DNA from: Roseateles_E cavernae
GTDB taxonomy: Bacteria; Pseudomonadota; Gammaproteobacteria; Burkholderiales; Burkholderiaceae_C
Assembly (NCBI RefSeq): GCF_040187885.1
Contig: NZ_JBDPLH010000004.1
Span: 266,118 to 330,117, forward strand
Reading direction: 5' to 3'
DNA: 64,000 nucleotides
Shown: piece after piece, positions 17,735 to 25,600 of the stretch
Layout: every line of letters begins with the position of its first letter
Numbering within the stretch: position 1 is the stretch's first letter
Position numbers and translations under genes: made by a program
Notes under the pieces: model-generated
What the model saw: only the letters and a program-made list of their open reading frames with translations
What the model was told of the DNA's origin: nothing
Databases searched by the model: none

Positions 17735-17868
17735 GCCTGGAGGGGCGGCAAGCTGCCAATAGCTGAAGTTCGCCCGCAGCAGACGGCAGTGTCGACCACG
17801 GGTGGTGCCTTGATAATCAAGACCTGCCCCCCGCTGGTTCGAGATGCCTGCCTTTCGTCATCATCATC

Positions 17869-18351
17869 ATGGATAAATTCTTGCTGCAGCAGCAGGTACT
17901 GGAACGGCTCGCCGAAGACCTGCAGCAAGCCGAACAGGCCGCGCGGGCGGCCCATGAGGTGGCGACTCACGAAGAAAACATCGCCGAGAACAAGTACGAC
18001 ACCTTGGGCCTCGAAGCCGCCTACCTGGCCACCGGCCAAGCTCGTCGCGCCGAAGTCATCCGCCAGGCGATGGCCCATTGGCGCCAGTTCCGCCCCAGCC
18101 CCTACGACGCCAGCCAAGGCATACAGCTCGGCGCGCTGGTCTGCCTGGTCGATGCCGACGACAAGCAGCAACATCTCTTTCTCGGCCCGGATGGCGGCAG
18201 CATGAAGTTGCACAGCGGCGCTCAGATCGTTCAGGTCATCAGCAGAGAAGCCCCCCTGGGCCGGGCCCTGCTGGGCAAGTGCGAGGGGGATGAGGTGTTG
18301 CTACAGGTCGCTCCACATCGACAGCAGTTTGAGGTGCTGCGGGTTGATTGA
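17869..18351 (+). CDS. GreA/GreB-like transcription elongation factor
   Basis: The 160-residue product has an N-terminal antiparallel coiled-coil region (1-75, with HEENIAENKYDTLGLEAAYLA) and a C-terminal FKBP-like GreA/B domain (about 85-160, with LGALVCLVDADD, HLFLGPDGGSMKL and SPLGRALLGK-like APLGRALLGK). Factors of this type act on RNA polymerase through its secondary channel. The coiled-coil tip lacks the exact GreA acidic signature, so it may be a paralogue with altered activity. It is a single gene preceded by a 134-base gap, and it borders the cassette array. Confidence 0.75.
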   Translation: MDKFLLQQQVLERLAEDLQQAEQAARAAHEVATHEENIAENKYDTLGLEAAYLATGQARRAEVIRQAMAHWRQFRPSPYDASQGIQLGALVCLVDADDKQQHLFLGPDGGSMKLHSGAQIVQVISREAPLGRALLGKCEGDEVLLQVAPHRQQFEVLRVD

Positions 18352-18501
18352 GCGGCAAGCCAGGGCTTGCCGAGATGGTCAGGAACCCTCGCATATCAGC
18401 ATGAGCAACCGTCGCGCACCCACATCGGGGGGGCATCAACGGGCTCCGTCGCGTTCCCCGTCCGGCAAGGGGTTCTACCCATCACTCATCTGCAGCGCAG
18501 A

Positions 18502-18515
18502 GGGTCAGGTCTTGC
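18502..18515 (+). repeat. Copy of the recurrent 14-base motif GGGYCAGGTCTTGC
   Basis: This intergenic copy reads GGGTCAGGTCTTGC. Other exact copies lie at 13260-13273, 16925-16938, 32972-32985, 39989-40002, 43827-43840 and 44649-44662 on the plus strand, and at 12445-12458 and 42088-42101 on the minus strand. Confidence 0.6.
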
Positions 18516-18535
18516 CGCTTGATGGAAAGAAGCCA

Positions 18536-18592
18536 TATCAACGTGAAAGCTCAGCGGGCGGCGGACCCGTCCGCTGCAGTGAAGGGTTGAGC
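18536..18592 (-). repeat. attC-like site 3 (end of array)
   Basis: Read on the minus strand it starts with the exact inverse core GCTCAAC and runs through paired arms CAGCGGACGGG and CCGCCGCCCGCTG. It ends at a degenerate core GTTGATA (two mismatches to GTTRRRY), consistent with the distal end of an array. It begins 1 base after the lipoprotein stop codon. Confidence 0.65.
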
Positions 18593-18593
18593 G

Positions 18594-19043
18594 TCATTTC
18601 GGCACGAGCTTCAACCATGCCGATCCATCAGCCGCCTTGCCTGATGGAACCACTTGAAACACCGCAGCCTCCGATGAAATCGCCTGATTCGCTGGCACCG
18701 GTGTGAAGTCGCCATTCCAACGAGCGTGTAGCTCGTAGTGGACGACACGCGCACCTGAAAGAAAGGCCAGGGACATGACCCCGTCGTCTTTCGATTCCTT
18801 GGGAACTATCCGCTCGCAATACTTGTCCTGAACGCTCAGCGATTCGCAGATCGTTGAGCGAGGCGTGTACGGGTGAAAGAAGTAGACCTTGTCCCATTGA
18901 AACGGCGTCGCCGCAGTTAACCGTAACTCCTGCGCGTTCTGATCGCGCACAATGCGACCAATGGACTTACTCACACTACCAGCATCCGAGCAACCGATCG
19001 TGACAAGTCCAAGAAGGAGGGCGAGTGGTGCCGCTGCTTTCAT
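18594..19043 (-). CDS. Cassette-borne lipoprotein, hypothetical
   Basis: The ATG at 19043 lies three bases after the core site GTTGAGC and gives a 149-residue product. It opens with a lipoprotein signal (hydrophobic LALLLGLVTIGC, Cys18). The mature protein has a pair of cysteines (STICES and DKYCER) and hydrophobic beta-like strands; I recognise no family. A TTG at 19052 would start inside the attC core and is less likely. GC content is visibly lower than that of the flanking chromosome. It fits the frequent finding that cassettes encode secreted proteins of unknown function. Confidence 0.7.
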   Translation of the reverse strand: MKAAAPLALLLGLVTIGCSDAGSVSKSIGRIVRDQNAQELRLTAATPFQWDKVYFFHPYTPRSTICESLSVQDKYCERIVPKESKDDGVMSLAFLSGARVVHYELHARWNGDFTPVPANQAISSEAAVFQVVPSGKAADGSAWLKLVPK

Positions 19044-19046
19044 GAT

Positions 19047-19104
19047 GCTCAACGTTTGAGTTCACCGGCTGCCAAAGGCAGTCCGGTGCAATGAGGGGTC
19101 AGGC
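19047..19104 (-). repeat. attC-like site 2
   Basis: On the minus strand the site runs from GCCTGAC (one mismatch to RYYYAAC) to a perfect core GTTGAGC. The central hairpin has arms CACCGG and CCGGTG around GCC-TTT-GGC. It sits between the ATPase stop and the lipoprotein start. Confidence 0.7.
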
Positions 19105-19119
19105 CGCTACCGCCAACGG

Positions 19120-20640
19120 CTAAAGGTCAAGTGCCTTGATGTATTGCATCGCCTTGTCCAACAGATACTTTTTCATGTGTGACGCAGCGAGAGTGTTCTG
19201 ACCACCTTCCAATTCCCCTGGGATCCCCTTGTCCGTTGATCGCCAGGTCGGCTCTATACAAACGTAGTCGAGATCTCCGAGATGAAGACAGACATCCGGC
19301 TTCAGATCGCAATTCGGGAGCGATGATTTCTCGCTCTTTACATCAACCTTAGGTGCGTCTTCTTTGAGGCACTCGGCCAGCAATTTCCCGAGCGCTTTGT
19401 TTAGAGACTTGTCGCCCTTCGCGGCCAGTGCTTGGATTCTCCGATACTCGTTTGCTGTTTCCTCCACATCGCGATTTGCTCCCGCATATGGAGTTGTGTT
19501 GATCCCAAGCTCCAACTCAATCTCTTTATAAAGCTTGCTGTTGCGCATGGTTGCTTTCGCATCCTCAAGCTTCATGGCCTGCTGCTTCAGCTTGGCCTTC
19601 GCGGACGGCTCACCCAGTGCGCGAACTGCGGCAAGGGAAACATTGGGCGGAAGTTCAAACAATCGAAGATCAACTGCCCTCAAGAGGTGGGCCATTGCAG
19701 ACCGTCGTGCTTTCCAGTCCGAAACGTACAGCGGCGCCTTGTCGTCAGGCTGGTCAATGAACTCGGCTACCAGTTCAATGTCAACCCTGTTGCGCGAACC
19801 CTGCGTGAGAGATAGGACCGTAGATCGGATTGCAGATGGCAGGTCTCCGGGAAGCACAATCCAAAGACGAGCACGGACTTTTGACTTCAGCACCGACCAT
19901 GTTTTCTCACGTTGTGATTCAGCGAAAAGATCAACTGCGTTGAAGAAGTCTGCAATGGTCTCGGTGCCGCCGAGCAAATCAACCGCGACTTCGGTGGTTA
20001 CACCAAAAGTCTCAAGGCCGTCGCCCGTGAGATTGCGGGTAGTGGCGTCTGCAACTGAATAGAAGCGTTCCTTGGGCAGTCCGTGAAAATGGTAGAAGCC
20101 CTTGGATTGGGTGTCTGCCATCGAGTCGCGACCTGTGATCCAGGCTTCGCCGGCAATCTGCTTGGCGGAAACTTCGCGCGTGACCGGCCAAAGAACAAGT
20201 GCGGCGCCTTTCGGGTCACGAAACACCTCCAAAAGTTCAGCGAATGTTTCGCTTAGCTGTTGCAGGTCGTCTTGCGATGGGTTGTCACGACGTTCGACCA
20301 AAACTACCCGAGCACTGCTATCCCCAGGTACGAACTTGTCATGAATGAAAGCTGGAAGGGCACGAAGTGGCAAGTCTTTCGGGAAGGAGAGCACTCGAAT
20401 GTTCTGGAACTGCTTCGGCAAAGTCTTCAGGAACGTGGTCTTACCGCTCCCGGACAGACCATAGAACACCTCGAACAGGCCGCCTCCACCTGTCTTAACT
20501 CGTTGGAGGAGGTAGTCGATTCGATCTGCGGCTGAATCGACGCGCTCAACAAAAAGTCCTGTATCCAAGCCCGCTGCATGGGCCCGCTGTTCAAGGAGTT
20601 CCCAGCGCTTTGGTAGTTCCAGTTTTGCGAGTGTGTTCAT
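19120..20640 (-). CDS. Cassette-borne P-loop ATPase with possible nuclease C-terminus
   Basis: The 506-residue protein has a Walker A at 61-69 (GLSGSGKTT) and a hydrophobic strand ending in an acidic residue (ARVVLVERRDN) that may be Walker B. After a helical middle and a charged linker (about 350-435) comes a C-terminal block, KPDVCLHLGDLDYVCIEPTW (Asp449 and Glu463). This block resembles a PD-(D/E)XK nuclease core, though the usual lysine two residues after Glu463 is a threonine. I do not know the family. Cargo position, lower GC and ATPase-nuclease layout suggest a defence or DNA-processing role, which is inference. The start at 20640 (MNTL) is the only good one; a 43-base leader separates it from the preceding core site. 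Confidence 0.7.
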   Translation of the reverse strand: MNTLAKLELPKRWELLEQRAHAAGLDTGLFVERVDSAADRIDYLLQRVKTGGGGLFEVFYGLSGSGKTTFLKTLPKQFQNIRVLSFPKDLPLRALPAFIHDKFVPGDSSARVVLVERRDNPSQDDLQQLSETFAELLEVFRDPKGAALVLWPVTREVSAKQIAGEAWITGRDSMADTQSKGFYHFHGLPKERFYSVADATTRNLTGDGLETFGVTTEVAVDLLGGTETIADFFNAVDLFAESQREKTWSVLKSKVRARLWIVLPGDLPSAIRSTVLSLTQGSRNRVDIELVAEFIDQPDDKAPLYVSDWKARRSAMAHLLRAVDLRLFELPPNVSLAAVRALGEPSAKAKLKQQAMKLEDAKATMRNSKLYKEIELELGINTTPYAGANRDVEETANEYRRIQALAAKGDKSLNKALGKLLAECLKEDAPKVDVKSEKSSLPNCDLKPDVCLHLGDLDYVCIEPTWRSTDKGIPGELEGGQNTLAASHMKKYLLDKAMQYIKALDL

Positions 20641-20683
20641 TCTGAGATTATGGGCATGGTCAGAGGAGACCGTCGTTTGAGCG

Positions 20684-20740
20684 GCCTAACGTTCGCGCTC
20701 AGCGGGCGGCGAAGCCGTCCGCTGCAGCAAAGGGTTGGTC
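20684..20740 (-). repeat. attC-like site 1
   Basis: On the minus strand it runs from GACCAAC (one mismatch) to a perfect core GTTAGGC. The arms CAGCGGACGGC and GCCGCCCGCTG form a near-perfect hairpin around a TTC turn. It begins 7 bases after the stop of the HEAT-like gene. Confidence 0.75.
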
Positions 20741-20747
20741 GGCATTG

Positions 20748-21155
20748 TCAACGGGCGGCCTCTGGCTGGCAGAAATCCAGAAGCCACTCAGCGTGACCAC
20801 GCAATGGCTCGTCCGATGACCGAACAAGGGCTTCAATAACCCTCCTAGCTTCCGCCGGAAACAGCGCTGGGATTTCCAGAAGCGCTGTCGAGAACCCGTC
20901 GTTGTCGTGGCCTTCATCGAACCCTCGTTGATATGCCCGCAGCAGCTCAGGCAAATGGTCCAACCCGGCCAGTTCCGCGAGCGGCCAAGCTGCGGCCTCT
21001 CGTACGAAGAAGTCGCCCGTTTCCAAAAGACCCAGGAGCGCAGGGACGTCTTCCGCTGATGACTCCGCGTGCATGCGCGATGCCGCATTCACACAGGTAT
21101 CAACGTCCCCGCTTGCCAGCGCTGAAACGATTTCGGACCAAGCCAGTGAGTTCAT
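20748..21155 (-). CDS. Cassette-borne HEAT-repeat-like protein
   Basis: The 135-residue product is almost entirely helical, with leucine/alanine spacing of two to three HEAT-type repeats (ALLGLLETGDFFVREAAAWPLAELAGLDHLPELL). No signal peptide is visible. Such short HEAT proteins usually mediate protein contacts, and no specific partner can be named. The ATG at 21155 lies 3 bases after a GTTGGGC core site, which supports it as the first gene of the cassette array. Confidence 0.65.
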   Translation of the reverse strand: MNSLAWSEIVSALASGDVDTCVNAASRMHAESSAEDVPALLGLLETGDFFVREAAAWPLAELAGLDHLPELLRAYQRGFDEGHDNDGFSTALLEIPALFPAEARRVIEALVRSSDEPLRGHAEWLLDFCQPEAAR

Positions 21156-21386
21156 GCTGCCCAACTATGTTGTCTGCGGATCACTAACGATTTCTGCCCA
21201 AGATTTGAGCATGTGTCATGAGGGAAGGCGGCGAATGCTTACCCTGAAGCCGACGCCAACCAGCGCCTGCTTCTGGCCGACAGCATCCTCCCGCCATTGA
21301 AAAAGCCGGCCAGGCTCATCGCCCGCCGGCTTCGTTGTTCATTCATTGGCTGCGGCGGCATCGCCTCGCCGCCATAGCGCGCTTGC
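21156..21386. other. Boundary between cassette array and FKBP gene
   Basis: The region holds the first cassette core (21159-21165) and the FKBP terminator (21300-21332). No integrase fragment or typical attI is recognisable in the 130 bases between them. Confidence 0.4.
21300..21332 (-). terminator. Rho-independent terminator of the tandem FKBP gene
   Basis: The arms AAGCCGGC (21303-21310) and GCCGGCTT (21325-21332) are followed on the minus strand by five T. It lies 55 bases downstream of the FKBP stop. Confidence 0.7.
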
Positions 21387-22109
21387 TCAAACCGCCAGCA
21401 GCTCGACTTCGAACATCAGCGTCGCGTTCGGCGGGATCACGCCGCCGGCGCCGCGCGGGCCGTAGCCGAGCTCCGAGGGGATGATCAGCACGCGGGTGCC
21501 GCCGATCTTCATGCCTTGCACGCCTTCGTCCCAGCCGCGTATCACCATGCCGGCGTCGAGCTTGAACTTGAAGGGGTCGCGGCGGTCCTTGCTGGAGTCG
21601 AACTTCTTGCCCTTGTTGCCGTTCTTGTAGAGCCAGCCGGTGTAATGCACGGTGACATTGGCACCGCTCTTGGCCTCGGCCCCTTCGCCCACCACCACAT
21701 CCTCGTACTGCAGGCCGCTGGCGGTGGTCTGCAGCGTCAGCTCGACCGGCTCCTCGCCGCCGGCCACGCCCAGCAGCTCCACTTCGAACAGCAGCGTGGC
21801 GTTCGGCGGAATCACGCCGCCGGCGCCCTGGGCGCCATAGCCCAGCTCGGGCGGGATGATCAGGGTGCGGCTGCCGCCGACCTTCATGCCTTGCACGCCC
21901 TCGTCCCAGCCGCGTATCACCATGCCGGCGTCCAGATCGAACTGGAAGGGGTCATTGCGGTCCTTGCTGGAGTCGAACTTGGCGCCCTTCTGGCCGTCCT
22001 TGTAGAGCCAGCCGGTGTAGTGCACGGTGACTTCCTGGTCGGACTTGGCGACGGGGCCGCTGCCTTCGACGGTGTCTTCGAACTGCAGGCCGCTGGCGGT
22101 GGTGATCAT
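21387..22109 (-). CDS. Tandem FKBP-type peptidyl-prolyl isomerase
   Basis: The 240-residue product is two complete FKBP domains in tandem (about 1-120 and 121-240). They share VTVHYTGWLYK, KFDSSKDR, DAGMVIRGWDEGVQGMK and GAGGVIPPNATL. Both keep the aromatic pocket residues expected of active enzymes, including Trp in IRGWDEGVQGM. No signal peptide is seen, so it should act in the cytoplasm as a folding helper. The start at 22109 is supported by an AAGGA site; an earlier in-frame ATG at 22139 would overlap the gluQ stop. Confidence 0.85.
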   Translation of the reverse strand: MITTASGLQFEDTVEGSGPVAKSDQEVTVHYTGWLYKDGQKGAKFDSSKDRNDPFQFDLDAGMVIRGWDEGVQGMKVGGSRTLIIPPELGYGAQGAGGVIPPNATLLFEVELLGVAGGEEPVELTLQTTASGLQYEDVVVGEGAEAKSGANVTVHYTGWLYKNGNKGKKFDSSKDRRDPFKFKLDAGMVIRGWDEGVQGMKIGGTRVLIIPSELGYGPRGAGGVIPPNATLMFEVELLAV

Positions 22110-22138
22110 GTTGGATCCTTGAATTGGAATGGCCGGCA

Positions 22139-23005
22139 TCATAAATCGCGCCAGCGGGTCACGGCTTCGGCCAGGGCATCGGCCGGCGTGCCGGCGTGCA
22201 GACGCAGGCCCAGATGGCCGGCCGCCGCGCGCAGCGCGGCAAGCGGATCGCTCAGGTCCAGCGCGGCGGCGCCGTTCTGCTTGGACAGCTTCTCGCCATT
22301 GGCGCCCAGCACCAGCGGGGTGTGCAGATAGCGCGGGGTTGGCAGGCCCAGCAGCTGCTGCAGCCAGCGCTGGCGCGGCGTGTTGTCGGCCAGATCCTCG
22401 CCGCGCACCACATCGCTGATGCCTTGCTCGGCATCGTCCACCACCACGGCCAGCTGATAGGCCCAGAGCCCGTCGGCGCGCTTGAGCACGAAGTCGCCGA
22501 CCTCGGTCTCCAGCGCCTGGGCCTGGGCGCCGAGGCGCCGGTCCTGCCATTCGATGCGGCCCGCGCCCTCGGTCAGCGCCCGCCAGGCGCGCGCCAGCCT
22601 GCCCTGCAGTCCGCCCCGGGCGGGGCGGCAGGTGCCGGGATAGACCAGCTCGCCGTGGCGGGGCTGCGGGCCGGCGGCGGCCGCGATATCGCGGCGCGAG
22701 CAGGCGCAGCCATAGGCCTGGCCGGCCTCGACCAGGCGCTGCAGCGCGGCCGCATAGAGCGCGCCGCGCTGCGACTGCCAGACGGGCGGCGCATCGGGCA
22801 GCAGGCCCACCGCAGCGAGCTGGGACAGGATCAGCTGGTCGGCGCCCGGCGGGCAGCGCGGCGTGTCGACATCCTCGATGCGTACCAGCCAGCGCCCGCC
22901 GTGGGCGCGCGCATCCAGCCAGCTGGCCAGCGCCGCGACCAGGGAGCCAGCATGCAGCGCGCCGGTGGGCGAGGGCGCAAAGCGACCGACGTAGCGGCCA
23001 GCCAT
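22139..23005 (-). CDS. gluQ: Glutamyl-Q tRNA(Asp) synthetase
   Basis: The 288-residue protein is a truncated glutamyl-tRNA synthetase with only the catalytic half. It has the HIGH-like block PSPTGALHAGSL near the N-terminus, a zinc site built from CACSRRD and YPGTC, and the KMSKS-like LSKQNGA near residue 240. It attaches glutamate to queuosine in the anticodon of tRNA(Asp). The ATG at 23005 overlaps the stop of the LysR gene, so the two are probably one transcript. It belongs functionally with queG elsewhere in the window. Confidence 0.93.
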   Translation of the reverse strand: MAGRYVGRFAPSPTGALHAGSLVAALASWLDARAHGGRWLVRIEDVDTPRCPPGADQLILSQLAAVGLLPDAPPVWQSQRGALYAAALQRLVEAGQAYGCACSRRDIAAAAGPQPRHGELVYPGTCRPARGGLQGRLARAWRALTEGAGRIEWQDRRLGAQAQALETEVGDFVLKRADGLWAYQLAVVVDDAEQGISDVVRGEDLADNTPRQRWLQQLLGLPTPRYLHTPLVLGANGEKLSKQNGAAALDLSDPLAALRAAAGHLGLRLHAGTPADALAEAVTRWRDL

Positions 23006-23997
23006 CAAAGCAGCAGCCCCTCATGCTGCTCCAGCAGCGAGCGCCGCGTCGCCGCGCTCTGCAGCTGGCCCAGCCACCAGGACAGGGCCTTGGCGGGCGG
23101 CTGGCCGGTGTTGCGCCAGGCGTAGTGCATGGGGAAGACGCGTTTTTCCTGGAAGGTCGGCAGCTGCAGCAGGCGGCCGGCCTCGACATGGCGCCGCACC
23201 ATGGACACCGGCAGCGAGCCGCAGCCCAGGCCGCGCATCAAGGCCTCCAGCTTGGTGGCCATCGAGGGCACGGTCAGCACCTCCTGGCCGGGCATCACGC
23301 CCACCGTCATCGGCGCCAGGCTGCGGGCGCTGTCGGCCACCGCGATGATGCGGTGCTGCGAGATGGTCGCGGCCGACAGCGGGCCGTCGTGGCGGGCCAG
23401 CGGGTGGTGCGGGGCCACGCAGAACACCATCTCCATATCGCCCAGCAGCTCGCAGAACACCGAGCTGCCCGGCGGCTGGGCCGAGGTGCCGATGGCCAGA
23501 TCGGCCTGGCCCGACAGCAGCGCCTCCCAGGTGCCGGACAGCACCTCGACGCGCAGCTTCAGCCGGGTCGGCGGGCCCTTGGCGACCACGCCGTCGGCGC
23601 CTGGGGTGTCATCGACCGGCAGCTGGTAGAAGGCCTCCATCAGATCGAACAGGGCCCGGCGCGCCACCGCGTCGTCGATCGCGACGGTCAGCTCGCTCTC
23701 CCAACCGGTGGCGACGCGCCGCACCCGGTTGGCCACCGCATCCATCTCCTGCAGCAGGCGCCGGCCCTCGACCAGCAGCTCCTGGCCGGCGGCGGTCAGC
23801 TCGGCCTGGCGCGAGCGGCGATCGAACAGCAGCACGTCCAGCGCCTCTTCCAGCTGGCGCACGCTATAGGTCAGCGCCGAGGGCACCTTGCCCATGGCCC
23901 GCGCGGCGGCCGCAAAGCTGCCGGTGCGGGCGATGGTGTCCATCATCGTCAGGGCCTCGGGGGTCAGGACGCGGCGTTTGTCGTGGGTGGCGTGCAT
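23005..23997 (-). CDS. LysR family transcriptional regulator
   Basis: The 330-residue product has the N-terminal LysR helix-turn-helix (TPEALTMMDTIARTGSFAAAARAMGKVPSALTYSVRQLE, cited in part) and a periplasmic-binding-protein-like effector domain (about 95-300). The pirin-family gene is transcribed divergently 134 bases away, the usual arrangement for a LysR target. The inducer cannot be read from the sequence. Confidence 0.9.
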   Translation of the reverse strand: MHATHDKRRVLTPEALTMMDTIARTGSFAAAARAMGKVPSALTYSVRQLEEALDVLLFDRRSRQAELTAAGQELLVEGRRLLQEMDAVANRVRRVATGWESELTVAIDDAVARRALFDLMEAFYQLPVDDTPGADGVVAKGPPTRLKLRVEVLSGTWEALLSGQADLAIGTSAQPPGSSVFCELLGDMEMVFCVAPHHPLARHDGPLSAATISQHRIIAVADSARSLAPMTVGVMPGQEVLTVPSMATKLEALMRGLGCGSLPVSMVRRHVEAGRLLQLPTFQEKRVFPMHYAWRNTGQPPAKALSWWLGQLQSAATRRSLLEQHEGLLL

Positions 23998-24059
23998 GGG
24001 CAGAGGGCAAAGGCGTGGGCCTTCATCTTATTTGAACGTTGACTTCATCGGCGAGGGGG

Positions 24060-24070
24060 CTTCATTGAAG
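24060..24070. promoter_or_regulatory. Small palindrome in the LysR-pirin intergenic region
   Basis: CTTCATTGAAG is a perfect 11-base palindrome lying between the two divergent starts, with a further CTTCA half about 26 bases to its left. It may be a LysR binding site; the match is short. Confidence 0.35.
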
Positions 24071-24131
24071 GCTCCCGCTCCTACATTGGATCCATGGCGC
24101 CGACGAGGTGCTCAACAAACAGGAGCTCACG

Positions 24132-24854
24132 ATGCTTGAACTGATCAAATCCTCCGACCGCGGCTATGCCGACCATGGCTGGCTGAAGTCCTTCCACAGC
24201 TTCTCCTTCGCCGACTACTACAACCCCCAGCGCATGGGTTTCGGCGCGCTGCGCGTGATCAATGAAGACCGTATCGCCCCGGGCACCGGCTTCGGCACCC
24301 ACGGCCATCGCGATATGGAAATCATCAGCTATGTGCTGGACGGCGAGCTGGCCCACAAGGACAGCATGGGCAACGGCGAGAAGGGCGGCGCCCATGCCGG
24401 CGTCATCAAGCCCGGCGATGTGCAGCGCATGAGCGCCGGCACCGGCGTGATGCACAGCGAGTTCAACAACGCGCAGGGCAGGCAGACCCATTTCCTGCAG
24501 ATCTGGATCATGCCCGACCAGCGCGGCGTGGCGCCCAGCTACCAGCAGCTGCATTTCCCGGCCGAGGACAAGCGCGGCCGCCTGCGCCTGGTGGCCTCGA
24601 ACGACGGTGCCGAGGGCTCGGTGTCCATCCACGCCGACGCCAGGCTTTATGCCGGCCTGTTCAATGGCGATGAATCGGCCGAGCTGGTGTTGGCGCCGGG
24701 GCGCTTGGCCTATGTGCACCTGGTGCGCGGCAGCCTGCTCGTCAACGGCCAGACCCTGGCCGGCGGCGATGCGCTGAAGCTGGCCGGGACCGACAAATTG
24801 GTGCTGGGTCAGGGCTCGGATGCCGAGGTCCTGGTGTTCGATCTCGCGCCCTGA
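24132..24854 (+). CDS. Pirin family protein (YhaK-like bicupin)
   Basis: The 240-residue product has the pirin signature HSFSFADYYNP and the metal-binding cupin block GTHGHRDMEIISYVLDGEL with conserved histidines. GVMHSEFN and LQIWIMP follow. YhaK-type pirins are cytosolic bicupins whose role, sometimes quercetinase-like, is not clear. The ATG at 24132 follows an AGGAG site at 24121-24125. It is probably controlled by the divergent LysR regulator. Confidence 0.9.
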   Translation: MLELIKSSDRGYADHGWLKSFHSFSFADYYNPQRMGFGALRVINEDRIAPGTGFGTHGHRDMEIISYVLDGELAHKDSMGNGEKGGAHAGVIKPGDVQRMSAGTGVMHSEFNNAQGRQTHFLQIWIMPDQRGVAPSYQQLHFPAEDKRGRLRLVASNDGAEGSVSIHADARLYAGLFNGDESAELVLAPGRLAYVHLVRGSLLVNGQTLAGGDALKLAGTDKLVLGQGSDAEVLVFDLAP

Positions 24855-24874
24855 GACTGGATAGACTCACGGCC

Positions 24875-25600
24875 ATGGAAAAACTGTGGACCGTGCTGAC
24901 CTTTCTGCCCGCCATCGACTGGCTGGCGCTGGGCTTGTTCTTTGGCGGCTGGGTCGGTTATGCCCAGTTCGCCAAGCGCCAGGCGGTGGCCAAGGACTCG
25001 GTGCTGGCGGCGACCAACCGCGAGCGCCGGCTCTGGATGCTGCAGGTCACCTACCGCGAGGTGCGGGTGATCGACGGGGTGGTCGTGCAAAGCCTGTCCA
25101 CCAGCCCGTCGTTCTTCGCCTCCACCACCATCCTGATCATCGGCGGCCTGTTGGCCGTGCTGGGCGCCAGCGACCAGGCCAGCGAGCTGGTGCGCGAGAT
25201 CCCGTTCGCGGCCCGCACCTCGACCCTGGTCTTCGATCTGAAGCTGGTGCTGCTGGCCGGCATCTTTGTCTACGCCTTCTTCCGCTTCACCTGGAGCATG
25301 CGCCAGTACACCTTCGGCGCGCTGCTGGTGGCCTCGGCCCCGGACCACAAGCTGTTCGAGAGCGGCGGCCTGTCGCGCGAGGCCTTTGCCGACCGCGCCG
25401 GCCGCGTCGTCGGGCTGGCGGCCGAGACCTTCAACGACGGCCTGCGCGCCTACTACCTGGCCTTCGCCGCCATCGCCTGGTTCTTCTCGCCCTGGGCCTT
25501 CATCGGCGGCACGGTCGGCGTGATCTACATCCTCTACCAGCGCGAGTTCCGCTCCGAGGTGCTGAAGGTCTTGCAGGGAGATGGCAGCGGGGAGGGCTGA
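24875..25600 (+). CDS. DUF599 family membrane protein
   Basis: The 241-residue protein has four membrane helices (about 10-30, 85-105, 120-140, 190-215) and the DUF599 pattern: NRERRLWMLQVTYREVRVIDGVVVQSLS after the first helix and STTILIIGGLLAVLGA in the second. The function of the family is unknown. Its stop codon TGA is directly followed by the last codon of the convergent ABC exporter, with no base between them. Confidence 0.85.
   Translation: MEKLWTVLTFLPAIDWLALGLFFGGWVGYAQFAKRQAVAKDSVLAATNRERRLWMLQVTYREVRVIDGVVVQSLSTSPSFFASTTILIIGGLLAVLGASDQASELVREIPFAARTSTLVFDLKLVLLAGIFVYAFFRFTWSMRQYTFGALLVASAPDHKLFESGGLSREAFADRAGRVVGLAAETFNDGLRAYYLAFAAIAWFFSPWAFIGGTVGVIYILYQREFRSEVLKVLQGDGSGEG

Larger units (their letters stand above)
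18536..21165 (-). mobile_element. Integron gene-cassette array without integrase (CALIN)
   Basis: Three minus-strand genes are each followed, within 1-16 bases of their stop, by a 57-58 base imperfect palindrome of the attC type. The sites share size, core boxes and internal sequence. The first cassette also has a GTTGGGC core 3 bases before its ATG (21159-21165), as expected for a cassette junction. The genes are lower in GC than the flanks and encode unrelated cargo. No integron integrase, attI or transposase is in the window, so the array is either orphaned or served from elsewhere. Confidence 0.75.

Noticed and set aside
17790..17868. tRNA-like fragment (an anticodon-arm-like palindrome followed by GGTTCGA)
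   Set aside because: No full cloverleaf or acceptor stem can be built, and the stems do not pair at the right spacing.
21173..21300. Possible attI or integrase remnant right of the cassette array
   Set aside because: I found no integrase-like sequence or second core site there beyond weak CACTAAC resemblance.
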